A stretch of 64,000 nt of DNA from Faecalibacterium sp. (GCA_020025825.1 JAHHRL010000003.1:145106-209105), one strand, 5' to 3'; positions 49,586-58,639 are shown, counted from the stretch's first letter. The notes: generated by a model not told the origin, from the letters alone. A program made the numbers and translations.

Positions 49586-50794
49586 ATGAAGTATGATTTT
49601 ACCAGTATTTTGGAGCGTCATGGTAAAGATGCGATTGCAGTAGACGCAGCCGGCAACGGTGGAATGACCCCGGGTGTTCCCAAAGACGGTTTTGACTTAA
49701 TCCCGATGTGGATTGCGGATATGAACTTCCCGGTGGTTCCCACCATTCAGGAGGAAGTTATCAAGCGTGCACAGCACCCCGCCTTTGGCTATTTTTACAT
49801 CTCGCCGGAATACTACAACAGCATTATCAACTGGCAGAAAGAGCGCAACGGTGTAACCGGTTTGCTGCCCGAGCACATCGGCTACGAAAACGGCGTGCTG
49901 GGCGGTGTAATTTCGGCCCTGAACGTTTTGTGCAGCCGTGGTGACAATGTGCTGATTCACTCTCCTACATATGTCGGCTTTACCATGACTTTGCGCAACA
50001 ACGGCTACAACATGGTGCACAGCCCGCTGGTCAAAGATGAACAGGGCATTTGGCGTATGGACTTTGAAGACATGGAAAAGAAAATCGTGGAAAAGAAAAT
50101 CCATGCCGTTGTGTTCTGCACGCCCCATAACCCCAGCGGCCGTGTTTGGGAAAAGTGGGAGCTGGAAAAGGCTATGGCACTTTTTGAAAAGTACGACGTA
50201 AAGGTTATTTCGGACGAGATTTGGTCTGATATTATTCGTCCGGGATACAAGCATATCCCCACCCAGTCCATCAGCGAAGACGCAAAGCAGCGCACCATTG
50301 CTCTTTACGCACCCAGCAAAACCTTTAATCTGGCAGGTCTGGTTGGCAGCTACCATATTATTTACAACAAGACCCTGCGTGACAGAGTTTGCAAGGAATC
50401 CTCCTTGTGCCATTACAATGAAACCAACGTGCTGAGTATGCACGCTTTGATTGGCGCTTACAAGCAGGAAGGTCAGGAATGGACCGACGAGCTTTGTGAG
50501 GTTATTGCAGGCAATGTGGACTATGCCTGCGATTACATTGCGCAGCATTTCCCCGGTGTGGAGGTAAGCAAGCCGCAGGGAACTTATATGCTGTTTTTGG
50601 ACTGCACGAAGTGGTGTGAGGCACACGGCAAGAATATTGAGCAGGTTGTTCATGCAGGCTGGGACGTGGGTGTAGCATGGCAGGATGGCCGTGACTTCAA
50701 TGGTCCGTGCCATGTGCGTATGAATCTGGCATTGCCGCTTTCTCGTGTAAAGGAAGCTTTTGACCGCTTGAGCAAGTACGTATTTGTAGATTGA
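49586..50794 (+). CDS. patB: MalY/PatB-type PLP-dependent aminotransferase / cystathionine beta-lyase
   Basis: The 402-residue fold-type I PLP enzyme shows the MalY/PatB features: MWIADMNFPVVPTIQEEV, HPAFGYFYISPEYYNSIINW, CTPHNPSGRVW, the SDEIWSDII aspartate that contacts the PLP ring nitrogen, and the Schiff-base lysine in APSKTFNLAGL. Such proteins cleave cystathionine or cysteine C-S bonds, or transaminate. The start at 49586 follows AGGAGGTATTTATAC. It has its own promoter with a strong inverted repeat, divergent from an amino-acid-type Na+ symporter. Confidence 0.93.
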   Translation: MKYDFTSILERHGKDAIAVDAAGNGGMTPGVPKDGFDLIPMWIADMNFPVVPTIQEEVIKRAQHPAFGYFYISPEYYNSIINWQKERNGVTGLLPEHIGYENGVLGGVISALNVLCSRGDNVLIHSPTYVGFTMTLRNNGYNMVHSPLVKDEQGIWRMDFEDMEKKIVEKKIHAVVFCTPHNPSGRVWEKWELEKAMALFEKYDVKVISDEIWSDIIRPGYKHIPTQSISEDAKQRTIALYAPSKTFNLAGLVGSYHIIYNKTLRDRVCKESSLCHYNETNVLSMHALIGAYKQEGQEWTDELCEVIAGNVDYACDYIAQHFPGVEVSKPQGTYMLFLDCTKWCEAHGKNIEQVVHAGWDVGVAWQDGRDFNGPCHVRMNLALPLSRVKEAFDRLSKYVFVD

Positions 50795-50801
50795 TACCAA
50801 C

Positions 50802-50838
50802 AAAAAAGCCCCCTGTGCAATGCACAGGGGGCTTTTTT
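50802..50838. terminator. Terminator after patB
   Basis: AAAAAAGCCCCCTGTGCA / TGCACAGGGGGCTTTTTT stem. Confidence 0.93.
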
Positions 50839-50987
50839 ATCTTTTGGGTTTATTGTTTTCGAAAAGAAAAGGATGAGAAAAAAGGAAATTGGATAGCAAT
50901 CATTTGGCGGTTGATTGCTATGATGTTAGTATAAATTGAAAATCCGTAGGATTCGTGAAACAGATGTGAATGTTTTGTAAAAACCAT

Positions 50988-52208
50988 TTACAGGTGAATA
51001 TGACGAGGAGCACCGGAAACATACATCGGGGGCAGCTCGGTTTGAATCAGGGGACGTGCGTAATCAATAAAAGCACTGCTCAGCTGCGTGCCATCCTCGA
51101 TAATCCACTCCAGAGGCACCTTCTTTTCCAGATTTGCAACCTGTTCGATAGGCAGCAAATCGGTAACGCACTGGTAAGGCTTGTCCGAGATACGCTTCAA
51201 AGCGACAACCTCGCCGGTGTGGCCCTCGGCTGCGGCGTGTACGGCTGCGCCGCCTGCCTGATAAGCCTCGGCAATATCGGTGCCGCTGGCAATGTGAGAA
51301 GCACAGCGCTGCAGGGTAGACAGCTCGATAGCACGAGCCTTGGTACCCAAACGGCTGCTGAGCAGGTCGGCCAGAACACGGCCGGTACCCGTCAGCATTT
51401 TGTGGCCGAATACGTCCACTGCACGGTCATCGCTGGTCAGCTCGCAAACATAACGGCCGTCAGCCAGCTTTACGCCTTCCGATACGGCAATGACGATGCT
51501 GGGCTTGGTTTCCTGCAAGGTACGGACCTTTTCCACAAAAGCATCCACATCAAAAGCAACTTCGGGCAGGTAAATCAAATCGGCACCTTCGCAGTCGTCG
51601 CTTGCGGCCAAAGCGGCAGCAGCTGTCAGCCAGCCTGCGTTGCGGCCCATGATTTCCACGATGGTTATGGACTTGATGTCGTAAACCAGAGAGTCACGGA
51701 TGACTTCCTTCAAAACGGAGGAAATATACTTAGCAGCGGAGCCGTAGCCGGGGGTGTGGTCGGTGCCCATCAGGTCGTTATCAATGGTTTTGGGTACGCC
51801 CATAAAGCGAATATCGCTATTGACAGAAGCACCGTATGCTGCCAGCTTGCAGATAGTATCCATGGAGTCGTTGCCGCCGATATAGAAGAACCAGCCGATG
51901 TCCAGCTCTTTCAAAATTTCAAACAGCTGCTCGTAAACCTGAGGCTCGGTCTGCCAGTCGGGCAGCTTATAACGGCAGCTGCCCAAAAAGCTGGAAGGAG
52001 TGCGCTTGAGCAGTTCCACTTCCACGTCGGTGGGCAGGACAGTGGCCAAATCCACGTACTTCTTTTTCAGCAGGCCCTCGACGCCAAAGCGCATACCGTA
52101 GACCTTTTCAGCGCCGCAAGCCAGGCAGCTTTCGTAAACGCCTGCCAAACTGGAGTTGATAACAGCGGTAGGACCGCCGGACTGACCGACAATTGCATTT
52201 TTACCCAT
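50988..52208 (-). CDS. pfp: PPi-dependent 6-phosphofructokinase, copy 1
   Basis: The 406-residue enzyme catalyses reversible phosphorylation of fructose 6-phosphate, most likely with pyrophosphate. Motifs are GQSGGPTAVINSSLAG, GGNDSMDTICKL, the PPi-type PKTIDNDLMGTDHTPG (Lys in place of the Gly of ATP enzymes), and EIMGRNAGWLTAAAAL. It is 406 aa, longer than ATP-PFK (about 320). The start follows AAGGAGTCAACCT. A close paralog lies upstream on the same strand, each with its own promoter. Confidence 0.93.
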   Translation of the reverse strand: MGKNAIVGQSGGPTAVINSSLAGVYESCLACGAEKVYGMRFGVEGLLKKKYVDLATVLPTDVEVELLKRTPSSFLGSCRYKLPDWQTEPQVYEQLFEILKELDIGWFFYIGGNDSMDTICKLAAYGASVNSDIRFMGVPKTIDNDLMGTDHTPGYGSAAKYISSVLKEVIRDSLVYDIKSITIVEIMGRNAGWLTAAAALAASDDCEGADLIYLPEVAFDVDAFVEKVRTLQETKPSIVIAVSEGVKLADGRYVCELTSDDRAVDVFGHKMLTGTGRVLADLLSSRLGTKARAIELSTLQRCASHIASGTDIAEAYQAGGAAVHAAAEGHTGEVVALKRISDKPYQCVTDLLPIEQVANLEKKVPLEWIIEDGTQLSSAFIDYARPLIQTELPPMYVSGAPRHIHL

Positions 52209-52278
52209 AGGTTGACTCCTTTATCTTTGGGTGCCCGACCGCAAGCGGTGCGCAGGCACAGTTACACAGAATGGTTTT

Positions 52279-52307
52279 ATTGTAGCTTAGATACCATTTT
52301 TGTGCAA
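52279..52307 (-). promoter_or_regulatory. Promoter of pfp copy 1
   Basis: Minus-strand -35 TTGCAC (52302-52307), 17-bp spacer, -10 TACAAT (52279-52284), in the 109-bp spacer between the paralogs. Confidence 0.65.
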
Positions 52308-52317
52308 GTATCGTCCT

Positions 52318-53538
52318 TTACATATAAATATGATGGGGCAGACCGGCAATGTACAAAGGACTGAGCTCGGCCTGAATCAAGGGCTTTGCATAATCCAAAA
52401 AGGCATCGGTCATTTGGGTGTGAGCCTCGTTCATCCACTCAAGGGGAACCTTCTTTTCCAGATTTGCAACCTCAGAGATGGGGTGCAGCTCGGTTACGCA
52501 CTGGTAGGGATTGGAGGAAATACGCTTTAGGGCGACCATTTCGCCGGTATGTCCCTCAAATGCTGCCAGGGCGGCGGCACCGCCTACCTGATAAGCCTCG
52601 GTAACGTCGGTGCGGCTGGTCATGTGGCCTGCACAGCGCTGCAGGGTGGACAGCTCGATGCAGCGGGTTTTGGTATCCAGAGAGCGTGCCACCAGATTTG
52701 CCATAAAGCGTGCGGTGCCGGTCAGGTTTTTATGGCCGAATGCGTCTACTGCACGCACATCATCAGACAGTTCGCACACGTAGCGGCCGTCGGGCAGCTT
52801 TACACCCTCGGAAACCGCAATAACGATGCTGGGCTTGACTGCTTGCAGGGCACGTACCTTATCAATAAAATGCTCCACATCAAAGGGGACCTCCGGCAGG
52901 CAAATCATATCTACGCCTTCACAGTCGGGGCCTTTTGCCAGTGCGGCAGCGGCAGTTAGCCAGCCTGCGTTGCGGCCCATGATTTCCACGATGGTTACAT
53001 ATTTTGTGCCGTATACGGTTGCGTCGCGGATGATTTCCTTCATTACCACGCCAATGTACTTAGCGGCAGAGCCGTAGCCGGGGGTGTGGTCGGTAATCAT
53101 CAGGTCGTTATCAATGGTTTTGGGCACGCCCATAAAACGAATGTCACTGCCAATGGAAGCACCGTACTCGCTCAGTTTGCCAATGGTATCCATGGAGTCG
53201 TTGCCGCCGATGTAGAAGAACCAGCCGATGTCCAGCTCTTTTAAAATTTCAAACAGCTGCTCGTAAACCTGAGGGTCGGTCTGCCAGTCGGGCAGTTTAT
53301 AACGGCAGCTGCCCAAAAAGCTGGAAGGAGTACGCTTGAGCAGCTCGATGTCCAAGTCATCCTTGAGTACGGTGGAGAGGTCGATAACACGCTGCTCCAA
53401 CAAACCGGCAACGCCATTGCACATACCGTATACCACTTGTGCACCGTGTTTTTTACAGCTTTCGTAAACGCCTGCCAAACTGGAATTGATAACAGCGGTA
53501 GGACCGCCGGACTGACCGACAATTGCATTTTTGCCCAT
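52318..53538 (-). CDS. pfp: PPi-dependent 6-phosphofructokinase, copy 2
   Basis: This 406-residue paralog has the same length and N-terminus (MGKNAIVGQSGGPTAVINSS) as copy 1 and keeps GGNDSMDTIGKL, PKTIDNDLMITDHTPG and EIMGRNAGWLTAAAAL. Most differences are in surface loops and the C-terminus (for example KKHGAQVVYGMCNGVAGL against LACGAEKVYGMRFGVEGL). Tandem duplication explains the pair. Copies could differ in effector response or act as a heteromer, as in some PPi-PFKs; the sequence does not say which. The start follows AAAGGAGTACCTATT. Confidence 0.93.
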   Translation of the reverse strand: MGKNAIVGQSGGPTAVINSSLAGVYESCKKHGAQVVYGMCNGVAGLLEQRVIDLSTVLKDDLDIELLKRTPSSFLGSCRYKLPDWQTDPQVYEQLFEILKELDIGWFFYIGGNDSMDTIGKLSEYGASIGSDIRFMGVPKTIDNDLMITDHTPGYGSAAKYIGVVMKEIIRDATVYGTKYVTIVEIMGRNAGWLTAAAALAKGPDCEGVDMICLPEVPFDVEHFIDKVRALQAVKPSIVIAVSEGVKLPDGRYVCELSDDVRAVDAFGHKNLTGTARFMANLVARSLDTKTRCIELSTLQRCAGHMTSRTDVTEAYQVGGAAALAAFEGHTGEMVALKRISSNPYQCVTELHPISEVANLEKKVPLEWMNEAHTQMTDAFLDYAKPLIQAELSPLYIAGLPHHIYM

Positions 53539-53628
53539 AATAGGTACTCCTTTTATTTCTGTTTTGTATAGCGATTGAAACTACTGTCCATTAAGATGCA
53601 ACATTTGTTGTAATGCTCGATACCATGC

Positions 53629-53657
53629 ATTATAGAACCTTTTGAACTGGTATACAA
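53629..53657 (-). promoter_or_regulatory. Promoter of pfp copy 2
   Basis: Minus-strand -35 TTGTAT (53652-53657), 17-bp spacer, -10 TATAAT (53629-53634). Confidence 0.7.
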
Positions 53658-53815
53658 GTGATTTTGTAGAATTGTTGCTAAAATTGTAAAAATTGTTGTT
53701 TTGACAAAAAGCGCCGGAAAGTTCCGGACGTTGTATGTGGAATTTGACAAGGGAAAGCTTGACGATGCGGGATAGATGGGCTTTACTGTTAAGGGATAAA
53801 AAGAGGAGGGCAGCA

Positions 53816-54427
53816 ATGAGGCAACACTTGAAAATTTTTGTACCGGCGGTTGAGCGTGCCGGAGTGGCTGCAAAAGCTGCGCTGGAAAACGAGGATATGG
53901 CAACCTTAAAAAAGATTTTGCTGAAGAAAAATATCGCATTGATTGGCTTTATGGGCACAGGGAAATCTACCGTTTGTGAAACGATGCGTCAGCTGGGGAT
54001 TGCCGGTGTGGATACGGATGTACTGGTGGAACAGGCTGCGGGTATGCCGGTAGCGGAGATTTTTGCAAGGCAGGGCGAGCCTGCATTTCGTGAAATGGAA
54101 ACCGATGCGGTGCGCCGTGCGGCACAAATGCCCCACACCATCATTTCCTGCGGAGGCGGGGTGGTGCTTCGGGAGCAGAATGTAGAGGAACTGCGGAAGC
54201 ACTGCTGGATTGTACTGCTTACTGCACAGCCCGAAACCATTCTGGCCCGCTTAAAAGATGATGATACACGCCCCAAACTGCGAGGCCGCAAAACGGTTGC
54301 GGGCATTGCAGAACTGATGGCGCAACGGCAGGAAAGGTATGCGGCTGCTGCCCAGATTACAGTTGCAACCGACAGCAAAACACCCCAGCAGGTGTGCAGC
54401 GAAATTTTGGCGGCGGTACAGCGCTGA
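53816..54427 (+). CDS. aroK: Shikimate kinase with N-terminal extension
   Basis: The 203-residue protein contains a normal shikimate kinase: P-loop IALIGFMGTGKSTV, the shikimate-binding GVDTDVLVEQAAGMPVAEIFARQGEPAFREME, SCGGGVVLRE and the lid arginine region RPKLRGR. It phosphorylates shikimate in the chorismate pathway. About 38 residues (HLKIFVPAVERAGVAAKAALENEDMATLKKIL) precede the usual start. The ATG at 53816 has an excellent GAGGAGGGCAGCA site, so the extension is probably real. No other aro gene is in the window. Confidence 0.92.
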   Translation: MRQHLKIFVPAVERAGVAAKAALENEDMATLKKILLKKNIALIGFMGTGKSTVCETMRQLGIAGVDTDVLVEQAAGMPVAEIFARQGEPAFREMETDAVRRAAQMPHTIISCGGGVVLREQNVEELRKHCWIVLLTAQPETILARLKDDDTRPKLRGRKTVAGIAELMAQRQERYAAAAQITVATDSKTPQQVCSEILAAVQR

Positions 54428-54441
54428 CAAAAAAACAGGCT

Positions 54442-54473
54442 TTGTCCAATCTTAACCAAAAATATGTTATAGT
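54442..54473 (+). promoter_or_regulatory. Promoter of the two-component operon
   Basis: An extended -10 (TGTTATAGT, core 54468-54473) lies 20 bp after a weak -35 TTGTCC (54442-54447). Confidence 0.4.
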
Positions 54474-54503
54474 AGAAAAAACAGATTGCACGGTGCGGAG
54501 GAC

Positions 54504-55577
54504 ATGGATTTGAAAAAAGTACCATCGTATGTGGGGAAAATAGCATTAACCTTATTACTGCTGTTGGTAGGCTTTGGATTATGTTTGGTTTTTCAAAATG
54601 TGTTAGAGGCACGCTCACTGGTACCAATGGGCATGGTATTTACGGTGTTTTTGGTTTCGCTGCTGGTGCGGGGCTATCTCTATGGGCTGATAGCATCACT
54701 GGCCAGTATTCTGGCAGTGAACTATGTGTTTGACTTTCCCTATCAGCAATTTGATTTTACGATACCAGAAAATCTGACCACGGCGGCGGTAATGCTGCTG
54801 ATTACGACACTAACCAGTACACTGACCAATAAAATCCGCTATCAGGAAAAAGTACAAAACGAGCGGGATTTGGAAAAAATGCGTGCCAATTTGCTGCGTG
54901 CGGTTTCCCACGACATACGTACACCACTAACGACTATTTACGGCGCCAGCTCCGCAATTGCGGAAAGCGGCAACCGGATGACACGGGAACAAGTGGTGGA
55001 GCTGGCGGGGGACATCCAGCAAGATGCGGATTGGCTGATTCGCATGGTAGAAAATCTATTATCGATTACCAGATTTGACAGCGGCGGCGTTACGCTGTCC
55101 AAAACACCTACTGTTTTGGAAGAACTGGTGGATTCGGTACTGGTCAAATTTCAAAAGCGTTACCCCAACCAAAAGGTGCAGGTGGAAATTCCGGACGAGT
55201 TTGTAAGCATTCCGATGGATGCGGTACTGATTAGTCAGGTGCTGGTCAACCTATTGGAAAACGCAGTTTTGCACGCCGACAATATGCAGAATTTATGGCT
55301 GAAGGTAGATGTGGACAAAAAGTGGGCTACTTTTCATGTTATAGATGATGGCGGCGGCCTGCCGAAGGAACTGCTGGGCGACAACATCGTGGCCTATCGC
55401 AGCCAACAACAGAATCCTTCCGGAGATGGTAAAAAGCGAAACATGGGAATCGGACTGTCGGTATGTGCTTCGATTATTCGGGCACACGGCGGACGCCTGC
55501 TGGCTGAGAACCGCCCGGGCGGTGGTGCGATGTTTAGCTTCCGATTGGAGAGAGAGGAGCCTGACGATGGGCAATAA
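54504..55577 (+). CDS. Short KdpD-like sensor histidine kinase
   Basis: The 357-residue kinase equals the C-terminal part of KdpD: a DUF4118-type bundle of membrane helices (residues about 12-105), HisKA with AVSHDIRTPLTTIYGASS (phospho-accepting His), and HATPase with NLLENAVLHAD, DDGGGLP and GIGLSVCASIIRAHGG. The cytosolic KdpD and USP sensor domains of the full protein are absent. The start at 54504 is close to GGAGGAC. It overlaps the regulator gene by 11 nt, and no kdpFABC genes are in the window. Confidence 0.92.
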   Translation: MDLKKVPSYVGKIALTLLLLLVGFGLCLVFQNVLEARSLVPMGMVFTVFLVSLLVRGYLYGLIASLASILAVNYVFDFPYQQFDFTIPENLTTAAVMLLITTLTSTLTNKIRYQEKVQNERDLEKMRANLLRAVSHDIRTPLTTIYGASSAIAESGNRMTREQVVELAGDIQQDADWLIRMVENLLSITRFDSGGVTLSKTPTVLEELVDSVLVKFQKRYPNQKVQVEIPDEFVSIPMDAVLISQVLVNLLENAVLHADNMQNLWLKVDVDKKWATFHVIDDGGGLPKELLGDNIVAYRSQQQNPSGDGKKRNMGIGLSVCASIIRAHGGRLLAENRPGGGAMFSFRLEREEPDDGQ

Positions 55578-56274
55578 TAAGTTTAAGGTTCTGGTAGTAG
55601 AGGACGAAGCCAATATCCGCAGTATGATGAAAACCTTGCTGGAAACCGCAGGGTATCAGGTTTTGCTGGCAAAAACCTGCAGCGAGGGCGAGATGATGCT
55701 GGTATCTTACTTGCCGGATTTGGTCATTTTGGATTTGGGTCTGCCGGATAAAGACGGTTTGGAATTTATCCGAAAAGCACGCAAGACGGTTAGTACGCCG
55801 ATTATTGTATTGTCTGCCCGCACAACGGAAGAAGATAAGGTTTTTGCTTTGGACGAAGGGGCAAACGATTATGTGACAAAGCCCTTTGGCACGGCGGAAC
55901 TACTGGCCCGTGTGCGCAGTGCACTGCGCAATGCACGCTCCGGCGAAGATATTGCAGTTGGCCCGGACAGAACTTTTTGCGTGGGAGATTTGACCATTCA
56001 ATACGCACGGCGGGAAGTACGTATTGGGGAGCGGAACATCCACCTGACACAAACCGAATATAATATTGTGGCGCTTTTGAGCGAGCACGCAGGAAAAGTA
56101 CTGACTTACTCTGCCATTATTAAGGCAATTTGGGGTGGTGCAGACCCGGGCGGCGTGAAAAAGCTACAGGTAAATATGGCCAACATCCGCAAGAAACTAG
56201 GCGAAAAACCCGGCGGTCCCCGATACATTTCCAATGAACTGGGCGTAGGGTACCGCATGATGGACGAAGTATAA
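55567..56274 (+). CDS. OmpR/KdpE-family response regulator
   Basis: The 235-residue regulator has a receiver domain (VLVVEDEANIR, phospho-accepting Asp in LVILDLGLPDKDG, KPF lysine) and an OmpR winged helix (LTQTEYNIVALLSEHAGKVLTYSAI, VNMANIRKKL, SNELGVGYRM). It is coupled to the upstream kinase by overlap. By family it controls K+ transport, but targets here are unknown. A terminator follows. Confidence 0.94.
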   Translation: MGNNKFKVLVVEDEANIRSMMKTLLETAGYQVLLAKTCSEGEMMLVSYLPDLVILDLGLPDKDGLEFIRKARKTVSTPIIVLSARTTEEDKVFALDEGANDYVTKPFGTAELLARVRSALRNARSGEDIAVGPDRTFCVGDLTIQYARREVRIGERNIHLTQTEYNIVALLSEHAGKVLTYSAIIKAIWGGADPGGVKKLQVNMANIRKKLGEKPGGPRYISNELGVGYRMMDEV

Positions 56275-56289
56275 TAAATGAATCAAAGA

Positions 56290-56334
56290 AACACCCGGGT
56301 CCGTTGTAATGCTGACGGATTTGGGTGTTTTGTT
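56290..56334 (+). terminator. Terminator of the two-component operon
   Basis: AACACCC/GGGTGTT outer and TCCGT/ACGGA inner stems with a T-rich tail. Confidence 0.75.
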
Positions 56335-56485
56335 ATATCAACAGATAGGAAATTCGTATATAAAATACACCGCTTGGAAAGTAAAAAAACAAATGCTTGC
56401 CGTTTTGGCTGATTTTAGGTTTAATAAAAGAGAAGTATTTTACGGATAAGCGGTATGCGAGATTCCGGCAAACAAGGAGAAACCA

Positions 56486-57745
56486 ATGAGCATGAAGCAA
56501 ATTCTGGTATTGGGCGGTGGTGCGGCCGGTATGGTGGCAGCGATTACAGCCGCCGAACAGGCACAGCGTGGGACAAAAGTGGTGCTGGTAGAAGGTGCCT
56601 CTCGCTTAGGAAAAAAACTGCTGGCTACCGGCAATGGCCGCTGTAATTTGGGAAATGCGGACATTCGTCCGGAATGGTACTTTACCTCGGACCGGAAAAC
56701 GATGCGGAGTATGCTGGAACAGATTGGCGCAAAAGCTGACCCGATGGATTGGTTTGCGCAGCATGGGTTATTATGCCGTGCGCCGGACGAGGCTGGCCGC
56801 ATTTACCCGTACTCCAATCAAGCGGCAGATGTGTGGAATCTGCTGCTGTACTGGCTGGAGAAAACCGGTGTAGAGGTTTGCTGCGACAGCAAGGTAAAAG
56901 ATTTGTGGATGCGTGGCAATACTTACACGGTACTGCTGGAAGATGGGCGCAAGCTGATTGGTCAGGCTGTGATTTGTGCACTGGGCGGCTGTGCAGGCCC
57001 GCAGTTTGGCACAGACGGCTTTGGCAGCAGATTAGCTGCATTGTTAGGATGCAAAGTGATGCCGGAGTACCCTTGTCTGGTACCGCTGAAGTGCGAAAAA
57101 GAGCAGGTGAGCGGGCTGGCAGGCATTCGTGTAAAAGCAGATGCTGCCTTATACAGGGGCGAAACCCTATTGCGTAAAGAAAGCGGCGAAATCCAGTTTA
57201 CGGATTACGGTATTTCCGGTATTGCGGTGATGCAGCTGTCCGGATTGCTGAACCCAAGTGAGAAAAAGGGCTGCAAGGTACAGCTGGATTTGTTCCCCCA
57301 TATAGAGGAGCAGCAGCTGGCAAACTGGCTTGAAAACCGTGCGGCATTGCTAAAAGGTGCAACGGTGGCAGATTTTATGACGGGACTTGTAAACCGACGG
57401 GTTGGCCTTGCGGTATGGAAACGCTGCAATCTGGGGGCGGAAAATCGCCCGGCGGCGCAGCTGCGTACGCAGGAGTGGGCAAAGCTGGCGCAGATGTTCA
57501 AAAACTGGACTTTTACAGGGCTGGAAAACACAGGCTGGAAAAATGCGCAGACCACCGGCGGCGGTGTAGCGCTGAATCAGCTGTGTGTGGACAGCTTTGC
57601 ACTGAAGCAGTGCCCCACACTGTATTTTGTAGGAGAAACGGTGGACTGTGCCGGCAGCTGCGGTGGATTTAATTTGTACTGGGCTTTTGGCAGCGGCATT
57701 TTAGCCGGACGGGATGCGGTAAAAAAGCTTCGTACAAGTAAGTGA
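56486..57745 (+). CDS. FAD-dependent oxidoreductase, BaiN/HI0933 (YhiN) family
   Basis: The 419-residue flavoprotein begins ILVLGGGAAGMVAAITAAEQ (FAD Rossmann motif), followed by the family hallmarks RLGKKLLATGNGRCNLGNAD and, at the end, CGGFNLYWAFGSGILAGRDA. In Clostridia relatives (BaiN) reduce bile-acid intermediates; others have unknown substrates. It starts after AAGGAGAAACCA. It precedes the TraX gene by about 30 nt, probably in one transcript. Confidence 0.92.
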   Translation: MSMKQILVLGGGAAGMVAAITAAEQAQRGTKVVLVEGASRLGKKLLATGNGRCNLGNADIRPEWYFTSDRKTMRSMLEQIGAKADPMDWFAQHGLLCRAPDEAGRIYPYSNQAADVWNLLLYWLEKTGVEVCCDSKVKDLWMRGNTYTVLLEDGRKLIGQAVICALGGCAGPQFGTDGFGSRLAALLGCKVMPEYPCLVPLKCEKEQVSGLAGIRVKADAALYRGETLLRKESGEIQFTDYGISGIAVMQLSGLLNPSEKKGCKVQLDLFPHIEEQQLANWLENRAALLKGATVADFMTGLVNRRVGLAVWKRCNLGAENRPAAQLRTQEWAKLAQMFKNWTFTGLENTGWKNAQTTGGGVALNQLCVDSFALKQCPTLYFVGETVDCAGSCGGFNLYWAFGSGILAGRDAVKKLRTSK

Positions 57746-57775
57746 TGTATACAAACAGGAAAGAGAGGCGATAAG

Positions 57776-58522
57776 ATGAATAGCATTAACAATAACAGAC
57801 GATTTGGGCTGACAAGCAATCAACTCCGTTTTTTGGCATTATTTTTTATGCTGCTGGACCATATGTGGGCAACAGTAGTAAGTGGGCAGCAATGGATGAC
57901 CTGTGTAGGTCGGCTGGCTTTTCCTATTTTTGCGTTTTTGATTGCAGAAGGCTATGCGCACACACATGATAAAAAGGCTTATGCCAAGCGCTTGTTCTGG
58001 TTTGGTGTTATTTCGGAAGTGCCTTTTAACTACATGATGATGTCGTCGCCGATTTTTCCGTTCCATCAAAATGTAATGTTTACGCTGCTGCTGGGCTTGG
58101 GGGCGATTCATTGCTGGGAAAAGGCTCGCCTGGCAAAACAAAAGCGTGAGCTTTTCAGCAGCATAGCATTATGTGCCGGCTGTGTGGCTTTAGGCGCTGT
58201 TGGCATGACAGACTATGGTGCGATGGGTGTTGCCACTGTGCTGGTATTCTGGGTAACTCGCTATTTGCCGCACACATGGCTGTTCCAGCTGATTGGTATG
58301 ATTGTGCTGAACTTCCTGACGGCGGAAGGACAGCTTTTCCCGCTGGAAATAGGCAGCTGGAGCGTAGAAATTCCGTTGCAGGCATTTGCCGTTTTGGCAT
58401 TGCCGCTGATTTGGCTGTACAACGGCAAAAAGGGTAAGACGAATAAAGTGCTGCAATATGCGGCTTATGCGTTCTATCCGGTGCACATGATGGCACTGTA
58501 CATGATTCTGACGTTACGATAA
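57776..58522 (+). CDS. TraX family membrane protein
   Basis: The 248-residue polytopic protein matches the TraX family by its start LTSNQLRFLALFFMLLDHMW and RLAFPIFAFLIAEGYAHT, then YAKRLFWFGVISEVPFN. F-plasmid TraX acetylates pilin; chromosomal relatives are widespread acyltransferase-like membrane proteins of unknown substrate. About eight membrane segments. No conjugation gene is nearby. The start follows GAGGCGATAAG. Confidence 0.88.
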   Translation: MNSINNNRRFGLTSNQLRFLALFFMLLDHMWATVVSGQQWMTCVGRLAFPIFAFLIAEGYAHTHDKKAYAKRLFWFGVISEVPFNYMMMSSPIFPFHQNVMFTLLLGLGAIHCWEKARLAKQKRELFSSIALCAGCVALGAVGMTDYGAMGVATVLVFWVTRYLPHTWLFQLIGMIVLNFLTAEGQLFPLEIGSWSVEIPLQAFAVLALPLIWLYNGKKGKTNKVLQYAAYAFYPVHMMALYMILTLR

Positions 58523-58528
58523 AATGCG

Positions 58529-58565
58529 AAAAAAGGGCGCCCCCTTAGGGGGGCACCCTTTTTGT
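58529..58565 (+). terminator. Terminator after traX
   Basis: AAAAGGGCGCCCCC / GGGGGCACCCTTTT stem. Confidence 0.88.
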
Positions 58566-58576
58566 TTGCGGGGCAG

Positions 58577-58605
58577 TTGTTTGGTTAGTAGGGGTGTGAT
58601 ACAAT
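58577..58605 (+). promoter_or_regulatory. Promoter of the GT-C-like gene
   Basis: -35 TTGTTT (58577-58582), 17-bp spacer, -10 TACAAT (58600-58605). Confidence 0.6.
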
Positions 58606-58639
58606 AAAGAAAAATATGCAGAATTTTGTCGAGGTCGCT

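Noticed and set aside
57776..58522. TraX as evidence of a conjugative or integrative element
   Set aside because: TraX-family proteins are common chromosomal genes in Clostridia, and there is no relaxase, integrase or other transfer gene nearby.
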